Origin: Rhodobacterales bacterium 56_14_T64
GTDB taxonomy: Bacteria > Pseudomonadota > Alphaproteobacteria > Rhodobacterales > Rhodobacteraceae
Assembly: GCA_002162795.1 (NCBI GenBank)
Contig: MAAY01000041.1
Span: 1 to 38,943, forward strand
Direction: 5' to 3'
DNA: 38,943 nt
The notes beneath the pieces are model-generated. The model saw only the letters and a program-made list of their open reading frames with translations. It did not search any database and was not told where the DNA came from. Shown piece by piece: positions 1 through 7,691 of this stretch (position 1 is its first letter; each line of letters starts with the position of its first letter). A program made the translations under genes and the position numbers.

Positions 1-35
1 TGTTTGGGAATGTCGTGTAAGTGATTGATTTTAAA

Positions 36-109
36 TGGAGGCGAGTACGAGAATCGAACTCGTGTACACGGATTTGCAATCCGCTGCGTCACCACTCCGC
101 CAACTCGCC
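36..109 (-). tRNA. tRNA-Cys (GCA)
   Basis: The minus strand folds as a complete cloverleaf: the 7-bp acceptor stem GGCGAGT (103-109) pairs with ACTCGCC (40-46), the T-arm carries GTTCGATTC, and the anticodon loop reads TTGCAAA with anticodon GCA. The discriminator T (39) and an encoded CCA (36-38) complete the 3' end. It is the only tRNA-Cys in the window and it sits next to a decayed tyrosine recombinase, which is the usual setting of an integration site. Confidence 0.96.
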
Positions 110-229
110 TTTGTGGTGTGAAAACAACCGACTGGCTGGATTCCATAGGTCGAACATTTTCCGAGTTATCACAAGAATTATCAAATCCTTGTTCCTGCCC
201 CGTTCTGTTCCAGCGCGTTATTGCCGTTT

Positions 230-830
230 TTAATGACCTTGTCCAGCCCTCATTCTTTGCAATGCTGCACCGGCGTTTTTTTGATCGTTGCCTTTGTTGA
301 GTGGCCTGAATAGCTGGCAATTTTGTCGTCCGTGCTGCCCTGCACCGCCAATTCATGGTTGCACGATAGCGCAGCGCGTGCAGGTCATATGCGTCGCCAT
401 CCAAGCGCTTGCGGTCGCTCTGTCCTTCGACGGTAGGGCAGTGGTGTCCAGTCCAGTTGTGTCAAGATGGTCGGGCGCCGTTTGGGAAAGCGTTTCAATG
501 CGGTTATCAGGTGTTGGGTGCAGGGAATATACATTTCCTTGCCAACCTTCTGCTGAATGATTCTTAGCCTGGCATCGTCAAAACTATCCCATCGAAATAG
601 GGCCCAATCATCGGGGCGCTGACGCTACCGATTCCAATCTCACAAATAAGCCGGTCGGTCTCATTGGCCTCGGTGAAAAATATCACTACCACCTAATCCG
701 GCCAAGGAATGTGAAGTTGTTTCTTGCGTTCTGGGGTCTTTAGGTACCGGATGCCCTAGGGTGGATTATGATCCTTCCATCCATCCTTAACTCGTAACAA
801 TTGCCCTTGCCGCTCCTTGATATGCTAGTC
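230..830 (-). pseudogene. decayed tyrosine recombinase (phage/island integrase), C-terminal part
   Basis: No open frame survives, but conceptual translation of the minus strand gives a coherent integrase when three in-frame stops and several frameshifts are ignored. From about 822 downwards one reads IKERQGQLLRVKDGWKDHN, then RYLKTPERKKQLHIPWPD, then FFTEANETDRLICEIG, all in one frame. After a shift come ARLRIIQQKVGKEMYIPC and TALKRFPKR, and after another the LHALRYRA segment (HxLR active-site region) and IASYSGHSTKATIKK (the GHS box). The expected catalytic KKYAG reads KNAG, so the tyrosine is lost. The tail RMRAGQGH ends at a stop at 230. The N-terminal third is missing, apparently cut off at the IS3 remnant at 845. 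The gene points toward the 5' end of the tRNA-Cys. The family call rests on recall of roseobacter integrases. Confidence 0.72.
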
Positions 831-844
831 CCCCGTTTTTGACG

Positions 845-998
845 AGGTGTGGCTGTAGAATTCAAGTCGCCATTTGTAAAAAAGGAGGTTCTGCTTATCC
901 CATGTTCTCAGTGCGGTTCAGACACTGGCACGCCACCCTCTGCCTTTTTCAAAATGCACATAATCTGCGCGTCGCTATATCGTGCCACCTTGATCAAA
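845..998 (-). pseudogene. remnant of IS3-family transposase OrfA
   Basis: Reading the minus strand from about 998 gives ARYSDAQIMCILKKAEGGVP, then VSEPH, a stop, and EHGISRTSFF; a +1 shift then gives YKWRLEF. This follows the N-terminal helix-turn-helix of IS3-family (IS407/ISR1-type) OrfA proteins, which typically read R(F/Y)S(E/D)AQIMGILKQAEGG, then VSELCREHG, then SFYKWR. At least one nonsense codon and one frameshift are present, and no OrfB sequence follows. The fragment abuts the broken recombinase, so the IS probably landed in or beside the integrase before both decayed. No terminal inverted repeats were identified. Confidence 0.7.
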
Positions 999-1219
999 GA
1001 TCTCCTTAGATATCTTGCCGAGAAAACCCTGCTTTTGAGCACCGATGATTTTAGGGAGTTCCTCCCTCCAGCGACTCTTTCGTCTTATGTTACCGCGCAT
1101 CCAATACAGATTTCCCACCTCGCTCCAGGCTCCATGCCAAGGCCGCGTCGGATTTTAATCTTTTGCATGAGGCTAGGATTTGGGTGTTGTCGAGTGTTGG
1201 CCGAGGGGCGAGATCGCCC
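999..1219. other. intergenic stretch, nothing recognised
   Basis: Short open frames exist on both strands, but none has a believable ribosome binding site or a family signature. The stretch lies between the IS3 remnant and the end of the GFA-like gene, and is probably further debris of the same decayed element. Confidence 0.4.
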
Positions 1220-1792
1220 TCAGTAGAGTTTTGCGCGTTCTTCTTTTGACGGGATCTCGGGCTTGGCCACTGGCAGACCTGTCTCCACGTCAAAAAATGG
1301 CGTCTGACGCCAGCGGCCGGACATGCGGCTGGTGGCCATGCGGCTGATAATGCCCAGAGCCATTGCCGCAGCACCTTTGGTCTTGGGGGGCTTGCCTGGC
1401 TGTGGAACAGAACCGCGGACGCGAATTCTACCCAGAGCATCTTTGTTGGCAAAGCGATCCGAGTGCAGACCAGCAAAAGGCAGGGTCGGTTTGGCCAGGG
1501 TATTGGCTAGCGGACTATTGCAGCAGCTTGCATACCAGCGAAACAGGCCTTTGGGGCCAAGACGCATCAGGCGTAGGTGTTCAGCGCCTTGGGTGATTTT
1601 GACACTATCCGGGGAGGTCTGGAAAACATCCACTGGGCCCGGGGCGGGATCGGGCTGACCGAGGTATAAAACGCCTGCGCGGCAATCGGCGCAATAGCAA
1701 ACCGCGCGGGTGCCGTTTTTGATCCCATGCGCCGAGACATAGCCGCTGAGCGCGCCGCAGCTGCAGGCAAAGGGCTGATCCACGGCGGCCAT
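1220..1792 (-). CDS. DUF6151-like protein with GFA-type cysteine metal site
   Basis: This is a 190-residue cytoplasmic protein of unknown function. The ATG at 1792 is chosen because it starts 4 nt after the phaZ stop and leaves an N-terminus that begins at the conserved part; the longer frame to 1876 would overlap phaZ. It carries CSCGALSG near residue 10, CYCADC near residue 33 and a later CCNSP. That arrangement resembles the zinc-binding core of the glutathione-dependent formaldehyde-activating (GFA/Mss4-like) fold and fits what I recall as DUF6151. The tight spacing suggests co-translation with the PHA depolymerase, so it may be linked to PHB breakdown, but no enzymatic activity can be read from the sequence. 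The family name is from memory. Confidence 0.75.
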   Translation of the reverse strand: MAAVDQPFACSCGALSGYVSAHGIKNGTRAVCYCADCRAGVLYLGQPDPAPGPVDVFQTSPDSVKITQGAEHLRLMRLGPKGLFRWYASCCNSPLANTLAKPTLPFAGLHSDRFANKDALGRIRVRGSVPQPGKPPKTKGAAAMALGIISRMATSRMSGRWRQTPFFDVETGLPVAKPEIPSKEERAKLY

Positions 1793-1796
1793 AGCC

Positions 1797-3080
1797 TTAA
1801 GCCGCCGTGTTTTTGTTGGCAGCTTTACGTTTGCCCTTTGCTTTGGACTTGCGGCTGTTGGCGTCCATGAAGTCAATCACCAGGGGGCGGATATTGTTGC
1901 GCCAGCTACGACCAGCAAAGATGCCGTAGTGACCAGCACCGGGTTCCACATGGCTGGCCTTGCGACTGTCATCCAGTCCTGTGCAGAGGTCCAGCGCTGC
2001 GATACATTGGCCGGGAGCGGATATATCATCATTGGCACCCTCAACAGTTTTGACGGCCACATCGGTGATTTTGCCAAAGTCGACCTTGTGCCCGTCGATG
2101 GAGAATTCGTTAAGGGCGATCTCGCGGGTTTTGAAAATACGCTCGACGGTCGACAGATAAAACTCGGCCGGCATGTCCATCACTGCCAGGTATTCGTCGT
2201 AGAACCGGTTGTGGGCGTCGTGATCCGAGGTCTCGCCTTTAGCGGCGCGCTGGATTTGGTCGGTGAACGCCTTGGAGTGGCGCTCGGTGTTCATCGAGAT
2301 AAACGAGGACAGCTGCAGCAATCCAGGGTAAACCAGACGACCCACGCCGGGATATTTGAAACCGACCCGCTGGATAACGGATTTTTCAAGCTGGCCCATG
2401 GTCACCCGGCGACCAAAATCTGTGACCTCGGTTGGGGCGGCGTCGGGGTCCACCGGGCCGCCAATCAGGGTCAGCGAGCTAGGCTGTGCGGCGGGATCTT
2501 GTTCCGCCAGATAAGCAGTTGCGGCCAGCGCCAGGGGCACCGGTTGGCAAACCGCGACCACATGGGTGTCGGGGCCCATCTCGCGTAAGAAATCAACCAG
2601 ATAGAGGGTGTAATCCTCGATGTCGAACTTACCGGCTGATACCGGGATGTCGCGGGCATTGTGCCAATCGGTGACATAGACCTCGCAGTTGACGATCAGG
2701 CTTTGCACGGTGGAGCGCAAAAGGGTGGCATAGTGGCCGGACATCGGCGCCACCAGCAGAACTTTGCGGGGCTGCTCGGCGCGGCCGGTCACTTTGAAGT
2801 GAATAAGATCGCCGAAGGGGCGTTCAACAACGGTCTCGATGTCGACCAGATGATCCTTGCCGTCATCGCAAGTAAAGGTGCGAATACCCCAGTCGGGTCG
2901 GGCCGCCATGCGTTCAAATGTGCGTTCAGTTACCTCACCCCAGGCGGCCATCCAATCTAGCGCAGGGTTCGGCATGGCAGAGAACATCGGATAAGATGCC
3001 ATTGATCGCGCTGTCGCCCCAAGCCACTGGTTGGTGTTGCGGGCAGTTTCCATTAGATCGTAGGTCATCATATAGCGCAT
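1797..3080 (-). CDS. phaZ: intracellular polyhydroxyalkanoate depolymerase
   Basis: A 427-residue alpha/beta hydrolase of the intracellular short-chain-length PHA depolymerase family, which hydrolyses polymer in PHB granules to 3-hydroxybutyrate oligomers. There is no signal peptide. The nucleophile elbow reads VCQPVPLA near residue 180, with cysteine in place of serine as is usual for this family, preceded by VLLVAPMSGHYATLLR and VYVTDWHNARD; a late PGAGHYGIFAGRSWR holds the likely catalytic histidine. The C-terminus is a lysine-rich tail (KSKAKGKRKAANK). The ATG at 3080 has GAGGGA 7 nt upstream. It diverges from phaC across about 130 bp containing a PhaR-type operator and is followed after 4 nt by the GFA-like gene. 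Confidence 0.95.
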   Translation of the reverse strand: MRYMMTYDLMETARNTNQWLGATARSMASYPMFSAMPNPALDWMAAWGEVTERTFERMAARPDWGIRTFTCDDGKDHLVDIETVVERPFGDLIHFKVTGRAEQPRKVLLVAPMSGHYATLLRSTVQSLIVNCEVYVTDWHNARDIPVSAGKFDIEDYTLYLVDFLREMGPDTHVVAVCQPVPLALAATAYLAEQDPAAQPSSLTLIGGPVDPDAAPTEVTDFGRRVTMGQLEKSVIQRVGFKYPGVGRLVYPGLLQLSSFISMNTERHSKAFTDQIQRAAKGETSDHDAHNRFYDEYLAVMDMPAEFYLSTVERIFKTREIALNEFSIDGHKVDFGKITDVAVKTVEGANDDISAPGQCIAALDLCTGLDDSRKASHVEPGAGHYGIFAGRSWRNNIRPLVIDFMDANSRKSKAKGKRKAANKNTAA

Positions 3081-3178
3081 GCTCGTGTCCCTCAGAGTGT
3101 GTCCAAATTTTATGGTGGAAAAACATCCAACCCATCGGACTTTTGGTCGCTTTGCCCTAACATGGGGGCGACGTTATT

Positions 3179-3189
3179 CTGCATAGCAG
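3179..3189. promoter_or_regulatory. PhaR-type operator in front of phaC
   Basis: Perfect CTGC-ATA-GCAG, matching the CTGC-N3-GCAG motif described for Paracoccus denitrificans PhaR. It lies 24 bp before the phaC start, between the divergent phaZ and phaC. The motif is seen directly; occupancy by the PhaR encoded at 6785 is inferred. Confidence 0.7.
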
Positions 3190-3212
3190 AAAATTAAGGG
3201 GAATTCCTTAAA

Positions 3213-5015
3213 ATGGCAACTAGTGACGAATTTAACCCGGCGCATACGTCGGAACATATTGAAAGACTTAAGGAAAATATGAATCACGTTGAGCAGCTGT
3301 CAAAGCGGTTGATCGAGGTGATGGCGCAGAAAAAGGCGCATAACGCGGCTTTGGACGGTCCGAATCAAGACCTTTATGCACGTGCAGCAACGGCCTATTG
3401 GGCTGAAGCGGTGCAAAACCCGGCCAGATTACTGGAACAACAGATTGAATTCTGGGGTAAATCGGTGGTGAATTTTGCCGAAGCACAGCAGGCTTTTTCC
3501 CAAGACAGTGGTGAGCAGGCTGAAGGAAAGCCAAGTGATCGCCGTTTCGCCAACCCGATGTGGCAGAGCAATCCGTATTTCAATTTCATCAAGCAGCAGT
3601 ACCAGACCAACGCCGATGCCATTCGTCAGTCTGTGGCAGAGATCACCGACCTAGAGGGCAAAGACAAGCAGCGGCTCAGTTATTTTGCCGATCAGATTGT
3701 TGAGATGATGGCGCCGACCAATTTTCTGGCCACCAATCCAGATGCGCTGGAAAAGGCGGTCGAGACCGAAGGTCAGTCCTTGGTTGATGGGTTGGAAAAC
3801 CTGGTGGCGGATCTGGAGGCCAATAATGGCGAGTTGGTCGTTCGGCTGGCGGATGAAAGCGCTTTTGAGCTGGGGCGCAATATTGCGACCTCGGAGGGTG
3901 AGGTGGTTTTTCGCAATCGCATGATGGAGCTGATCCAGTATAGCCCGTCTACTGAGACTGTATTTGACACACCGATCGTGTTGTTCCCGCCTTGGATCAA
4001 CAAGTTCTACATCCTGGATCTGAAGGCGCAGAACAGCCTGATCAAATGGGTGGTTGATCAAGGTCATACCCTGTTTGTGGTGTCCTGGATCAACCCGGAC
4101 GAGAGCTATGCTGATGTCGGCCTGGAAGACTATATTCAGGACGGATATTTGACCGCCTTTGAGGAGGTCAAACAGATCTGCAACGTTAAGTCGGTCAATG
4201 CTGTGGGCTACTGCATCGCGGGCACCACGCTGGGCCTGACCCTGTCGTTGATGAAACAGCGTGGCGACAAATCGGTGAAATCGGCGACCTTCTTCACGGC
4301 CCTGACGGATTTTGGTGAGCAGGGTGAATTTACCCCGTTTCTGCAGAACGACTTTATTGATGGTATCGAGGAAGAGGTCACACAGGTTGGCATGCTGCGG
4401 TCTTATATCACTGCGCGCACATTCTCGTTTTTGCGCTCAAACGATCTGGTCTATGCGCCGGCTATTCGCAGTTACATGATGGGTCAGACTCCACCGGCCT
4501 TTGACTTGCTGTATTGGAACGGCGACGGGGCGAACCTGCCGGCCAGGATGGCAATACAGTATTTGCGCGGACTTTGTCAGCGCAACGAATTTGCAGGCGA
4601 CGGATTTGATCTGATGGGGCACAAATTGCGCTTGAGCGAAGTCGATGTGCCGCTGATGGCGATTACCTGCGAGACCGATCACATTGCGCGCTGGAAAGAT
4701 TGTTACCACGGGGTTCAGCAGATGGGCTCGCGCAGCAAGAGCTTTATTGTGTCCGAGTCTGGCCACATCGCTGGTATCGTCAATCCACCGAGCAAGAAGA
4801 AATATGGCCATTATTCCAATGCGGACCTGACACAGGATGCCAACGATTGGTTTGAGGGGGCACAGTTCCACGCTGGTTCGTGGTGGCCGCGCTGGCAAAC
4901 CTGGCTGAAAACGCGCTCGGGTAAGCAGGTTGCGGCGCGCCAACCCGGTGATTCGACACATCCACCGCTGTCTCCGGCCCCAGGAACCTATGTGAAGCTG
5001 GCGGCAAGGCGCTGA
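3213..5015 (+). CDS. phaC: class I polyhydroxyalkanoate synthase
   Basis: A 600-residue polymerase that joins (R)-3-hydroxyacyl-CoA units into PHA at the granule surface; the length is typical of class I enzymes. The N-terminal PhaC_N region is followed by an alpha/beta hydrolase core with the lipase-like box GYCIAGTT, placing the catalytic cysteine near residue 333. The aspartate lies in TCETDHIARW (about 489) and the histidine in SGHIAGIVNPP (about 518). PPWINKFYILDL and SWINPDESYADVGLEDY are further family hallmarks. AAGGGGA about 10 nt upstream supports the ATG at 3213. It diverges from phaZ and precedes phaP. The operator overlapping its 5' region suggests repression by PhaR when no polymer is present. 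Confidence 0.97.
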   Translation: MATSDEFNPAHTSEHIERLKENMNHVEQLSKRLIEVMAQKKAHNAALDGPNQDLYARAATAYWAEAVQNPARLLEQQIEFWGKSVVNFAEAQQAFSQDSGEQAEGKPSDRRFANPMWQSNPYFNFIKQQYQTNADAIRQSVAEITDLEGKDKQRLSYFADQIVEMMAPTNFLATNPDALEKAVETEGQSLVDGLENLVADLEANNGELVVRLADESAFELGRNIATSEGEVVFRNRMMELIQYSPSTETVFDTPIVLFPPWINKFYILDLKAQNSLIKWVVDQGHTLFVVSWINPDESYADVGLEDYIQDGYLTAFEEVKQICNVKSVNAVGYCIAGTTLGLTLSLMKQRGDKSVKSATFFTALTDFGEQGEFTPFLQNDFIDGIEEEVTQVGMLRSYITARTFSFLRSNDLVYAPAIRSYMMGQTPPAFDLLYWNGDGANLPARMAIQYLRGLCQRNEFAGDGFDLMGHKLRLSEVDVPLMAITCETDHIARWKDCYHGVQQMGSRSKSFIVSESGHIAGIVNPPSKKKYGHYSNADLTQDANDWFEGAQFHAGSWWPRWQTWLKTRSGKQVAARQPGDSTHPPLSPAPGTYVKLAARR

Positions 5016-5039
5016 AAATATTGGCGAAGTGAAATTATT

Positions 5040-5050
5040 CTGCGCTGCAG
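5040..5050. promoter_or_regulatory. PhaR-type operator 1 of phaP
   Basis: Perfect CTGC-GCT-GCAG located upstream of the probable -35 box of phaP, exactly 30 bp (about three helical turns) before an identical second copy. Confidence 0.72.
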
Positions 5051-5061
5051 CAAGAAAAATC

Positions 5062-5090
5062 TTGAAATGCTGCGCTGCAGCAAGCATATA
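5062..5090 (+). promoter_or_regulatory. probable phaP promoter
   Basis: TTGAAA (5062-5067) and CATATA (5085-5090) are separated by 17 bp and make a plausible sigma-70 promoter. The second PhaR-type operator fills the spacer, a layout expected for repression by blocking RNA polymerase. No transcript start is known from this sequence. Confidence 0.5.
5070..5080. promoter_or_regulatory. PhaR-type operator 2 of phaP
   Basis: Second perfect CTGC-GCT-GCAG, lying between the candidate -35 and -10 boxes of phaP. Copies 1 and 2 share CTGCGCTGCAGCAAG (15 nt), so the site may be longer than the core. Confidence 0.75.
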
Positions 5091-5148
5091 GTTCTCATGC
5101 TGAGCAGGCGGGATGGTCCCGACGGCGGCACATTGAGGATTTGGAACT

Positions 5149-5592
5149 ATGGCTATGAACCAAGACTTTACCGCCGTCATGAAAGACATGATGGGTGCAT
5201 TCCCTGTAGACACGTCTGCCATGGAAGATGCATTCAAGAATACCGCCGCGCTGAACGAGAAACTGTCGAGTGTTGCTCTGAGTGCTGCTGAGAAATCTGC
5301 CGAAGTGTCCAGCAAGTGGACCAAGGAAACTCTGGCCAAACTGGGCGGCATGTCGGCTGCTAAGGCTGATCCGGCTGATTACGCCAAGACCATGACTGAT
5401 TTCGCCAGCGCGTCGGCTGAAGTTGCTGCCGAAAACATGGCCGCTTTCGCTGAGATCGCCAAGAAGGTTCAGATGGACACTGTTGAGCTGATGATGGCCG
5501 CTGGCAAAGACATCAGCGAAGAGGCCGCAACAGTTGTCAAAAAGGCCACAGCTGATGTGACCACTGCAGCTAAGAAAGCTGCAACCAAGTAA
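5149..5592 (+). CDS. phaP: phasin (PHA granule coat protein)
   Basis: A 147-residue protein of the phasin family, which coats PHA granules and controls their size and number. It is almost entirely helical by composition: rich in Ala, Lys, Glu and Met, with no cysteine, an amphipathic pattern throughout, and a lysine/alanine-rich C-terminus (KKATADVTTAAKKAATK). GAGGAT about 9 nt upstream supports the ATG at 5149. It stands alone between the phaC 3' end, two PhaR-type operators, and a strong terminator at 5645, so it is probably a highly expressed monocistronic unit induced when polymer titrates PhaR. The phasin call rests on position and composition as well as similarity, because phasins diverge widely. 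Confidence 0.92.
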   Translation: MAMNQDFTAVMKDMMGAFPVDTSAMEDAFKNTAALNEKLSSVALSAAEKSAEVSSKWTKETLAKLGGMSAAKADPADYAKTMTDFASASAEVAAENMAAFAEIAKKVQMDTVELMMAAGKDISEEAATVVKKATADVTTAAKKAATK

Positions 5593-5644
5593 GAAATTCA
5601 CGCAAGCGGCACCGGCTCCTCCCTCTAGGTGCTCTTGCGGTGAC

Positions 5645-5672
5645 GGGCAGGTCGAAAGACCTGCCCTTTTTT
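5645..5672 (+). terminator. strong intrinsic terminator after phaP
   Basis: A perfect 9-bp stem, GGGCAGGTC (5645-5653) with GACCTGCCC (5658-5666), closes a GAAA tetraloop and is followed by six T. The SDR gene ends on the other strand at 5703, so it may act for both. Confidence 0.93.
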
Positions 5673-5702
5673 GTTTTAGGGGCGGGTGGTGTGGTCTGAC
5701 AA

Positions 5703-6572
5703 TCAGAATACGGCGTCCTGAAATTGTATGTGCCGGGGGGCCCAGCCGCATAGGTCGCGGATTTTGTCAGAACTCATTTGTTGGTCCAGGGTCGGTCCCT
5801 CGGCCCAGTCGCCGTGTTTGGCGATTACGTGCTTCAGGTTCCGCACAAGATACCCGGCCTGATGGCGATGGCGTTGGGCAATTTCCGCTACAATATCGGC
5901 AACTGTTGTGCCGGGTTCAGCGGCGACGTTGTAAGTCCCGGTTAGATCGGAGTTCTCTAGCAACAAGCGGTAGGCTACGGCCAGGTCTTCGCGATGAACC
6001 AGCGGCCAACGGGTGGTTATACTGCCCCAGACCTCGATCGGAGCACCGGTCTGCGCCTGTTGAATGAAACGCGAAAAGACGCCGCCCTGTTGATGGTAAA
6101 CCATTGCTGGGTGGACGATTGCAGCTGACACCTGCGGCGCCGCGGCCAGTTCCTGACCATTTTGTGTCATCCAAGCGAACGGCGGAATCGGGCGCAGTGG
6201 ACGGGTCTCGCTGGCAAGATTGTCACCGGTTGCTCCGTATAGCCAGCAGCCACCAGTGTAGAGCAGGCGAAGAGGAGCCTTTCGGTGCGCGGCCTGGGCG
6301 AGAACCGCTTGCATCGCGTCCGCGTCAACCTGCGCCATGTCTGTACCAAAGGTTGTTGCCAGCTGGATCAGCCCGTCGACCTCAGCCACCAGGTGGTTCC
6401 ATTGATCTGGCACCCGCAGATCGCCGCGGTGTGGCGTTGCACCCATCTGTCTGAGTTTGTGGTCTGACGTTGCCGAGCGACTGAGCCCGATGACGCTGTG
6501 GCCATGCTGGACCAGTTCGGCCGTCACGGCAGTGCCGATTGAGCCTGTGCCGCCCAGGATCAGAACTTTCAT
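5703..6572 (-). CDS. extended-SDR NAD(P)-dependent epimerase/reductase
   Basis: A 289-residue Rossmann-fold protein. The N-terminus MKVLILGGTGSIGTAVTAEL carries the GxxGxxG dinucleotide-binding motif of extended short-chain dehydrogenases, and LYTGGCWLYG followed by HPAMVYHQQGG resemble the active-site and substrate-loop regions of NAD-dependent epimerases. The catalytic YxxxK is not obvious at its usual place (a WMTQNG segment stands there), so it may be a divergent, atypical SDR rather than a sugar epimerase. It lies convergent with phaP and divergent from phaR, and the location gives no clue to its substrate. The ATG at 6572 gives the standard N-terminus. Confidence 0.8.
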   Translation of the reverse strand: MKVLILGGTGSIGTAVTAELVQHGHSVIGLSRSATSDHKLRQMGATPHRGDLRVPDQWNHLVAEVDGLIQLATTFGTDMAQVDADAMQAVLAQAAHRKAPLRLLYTGGCWLYGATGDNLASETRPLRPIPPFAWMTQNGQELAAAPQVSAAIVHPAMVYHQQGGVFSRFIQQAQTGAPIEVWGSITTRWPLVHREDLAVAYRLLLENSDLTGTYNVAAEPGTTVADIVAEIAQRHRHQAGYLVRNLKHVIAKHGDWAEGPTLDQQMSSDKIRDLCGWAPRHIQFQDAVF

Positions 6573-6753
6573 GGGAATCCCCTTATTCGTTTGTATTGGG
6601 GATGATCTTTAAAAGCTCAAGCCCACTTGAGGTCAAGTGAATAAGAAGTGCATGGGATATGAAGCTCTGCAGGTCATCAAAAAAGGGATCGGAACAAAAT
6701 GCCTGTCGAGCAGTACAATGCTATCTTTTTGTGCTGCGCTCGCATAGGCTTTG

Positions 6754-6764
6754 CTGCGATGCAT
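6754..6764. promoter_or_regulatory. imperfect PhaR-like site before phaR
   Basis: CTGC-GAT-GCAT differs from CTGC-N3-GCAG in the last base only and lies 20 bp before the phaR start. A second degenerate match, CTGC-GCTC-GCAT, is at 6734-6745. It may mediate autoregulation, as is known for PhaR in other alphaproteobacteria, but the match alone is weak. Confidence 0.35.
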
Positions 6765-6784
6765 CATGTGCCGGGAGAATTGAC

Positions 6785-7351
6785 ATGGCGGAAAAGGATA
6801 AACCCTTGCTGATCAAGCGTTATGCCAGCCGTCGGCTGTATAACACCGAGACCAGCGACTATGTCACGTTGGAAGATATTGCCGGCTTTATTCGTGAGGG
6901 CCGTGAGGTCCAGATTATTGATTTGAAATCGGGTGATGACCTGACTCGTCAATACCTGCTGCAGATCATTGCTGAGCACGAAAGCCGCGGCGAGAATGTG
7001 CTGCCAGTGGACGTGCTGAACGATTTGGTGCGTAGTTATATGGTGCCCGGTGGCGGGGTGATGCCACAATTTTTGCAAAGCTCGTTTGATATGCTGCGCG
7101 ACAGCCAATCCAAGATGGCCGAAAATCTGACAGCGATGAACCCGATGGCGAAGATACCGGGGTTTGAGGCGATGAAGGCCCAGCAGGAAGCGTTCCTGAA
7201 GGCGATGACCGGCGGCATGACTGGCGCGCCCGGCAGTGGCTGGACTGGGGCTCGCGAGGAGCCGAAACCGTCCAGCAGTGGTGGCGAAGAGTTGGATGAA
7301 ATCAAGAAGCAGTTGGCAGATTTGCAGGACAAGCTGTCAAAGCTGAAATAA
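6785..7351 (+). CDS. phaR: polyhydroxyalkanoate synthesis repressor PhaR
   Basis: A 188-residue cytoplasmic regulator that binds both DNA and PHA and represses phasin and synthase genes until polymer appears. The N-terminal PHB/PHA accumulation-regulator domain is clear: LLIKRYASRRLYNTETSDYV, then IREGREVQIIDLKSGDDLTR and LNDLVRSYMVPGGGVMPQFL. A low-complexity Gly/Ser/Pro linker follows and the protein ends in a short coiled coil (DEIKKQLADLQDKLSKLK). The ATG at 6785 is preferred over an upstream frame start at 6659 because GGGAGA lies about 7 nt before it and family members begin just before LLIKRYASRRLYNT. Its likely operators are at 3179, 5040 and 5070. Confidence 0.95.
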   Translation: MAEKDKPLLIKRYASRRLYNTETSDYVTLEDIAGFIREGREVQIIDLKSGDDLTRQYLLQIIAEHESRGENVLPVDVLNDLVRSYMVPGGGVMPQFLQSSFDMLRDSQSKMAENLTAMNPMAKIPGFEAMKAQQEAFLKAMTGGMTGAPGSGWTGAREEPKPSSSGGEELDEIKKQLADLQDKLSKLK

Positions 7352-7691
7352 GCCTGCAGACATTGGTGCGTGCCAGCACGCACCCTACACTGGCATATCG
7401 GTCATGGTTTCAATGCGGGCCTTTACCTAGACGGGTAGGTCCTGCGGCCTTGGCGATATTTTGCTAGCCGTTTGTGTTGAGCCATCCTTCAGCCCACCAC
7501 GTATGGTCAGAGAGTGCAATATTTAGACAGAGGCCGTCATCGCAAACTCTGATCTGGACGATGTCCGTGCTATTTTCGTTGTTGCCGAAGTGAGAAGTGG
7601 CAGCTGGGAGAGCACAAATGTACAGTTCGAGCCCATTATACCGACCTTCTGCAACGCAGCGAATGCCTTTTGTAGCCCCTTGTGATCTGCG
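7352..7691. other. 340-bp intergenic region with a dispersed repeat, no gene seen
   Basis: It holds the palindromic repeat at 7365-7390 and a chance-level CTGC-AAC-GCAG at 7649. A minus-strand frame crosses 7523-7864 but overlaps the VOC gene out of frame and shows no family signature. Confidence 0.5.
7365..7390 (+). repeat. dispersed palindromic repeat, copy A
   Basis: GGTGCGTGC-CA-GCACGCACC followed by CTACAC; a perfect 9-bp inverted repeat 14 nt after the phaR stop. The same unit recurs at 20312, 29625 and (inverted) 29674. It could act as a terminator or mRNA-end hairpin, but it lacks a T tract. Confidence 0.85.

Noticed and set aside
1090-1476. 128-codon minus-strand frame
   Set aside because: Overlaps the GFA-like gene out of frame and lacks family features.
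4437-5351. 304-codon minus-strand frame across the phaC 3' end and phaP
   Set aside because: Antisense to two secure genes and crosses the phaP promoter; no motif.
7649-7659. Perfect CTGC-AAC-GCAG after phaR
   Set aside because: One or so such match is expected by chance in 39 kb, and it is not in a promoter position.
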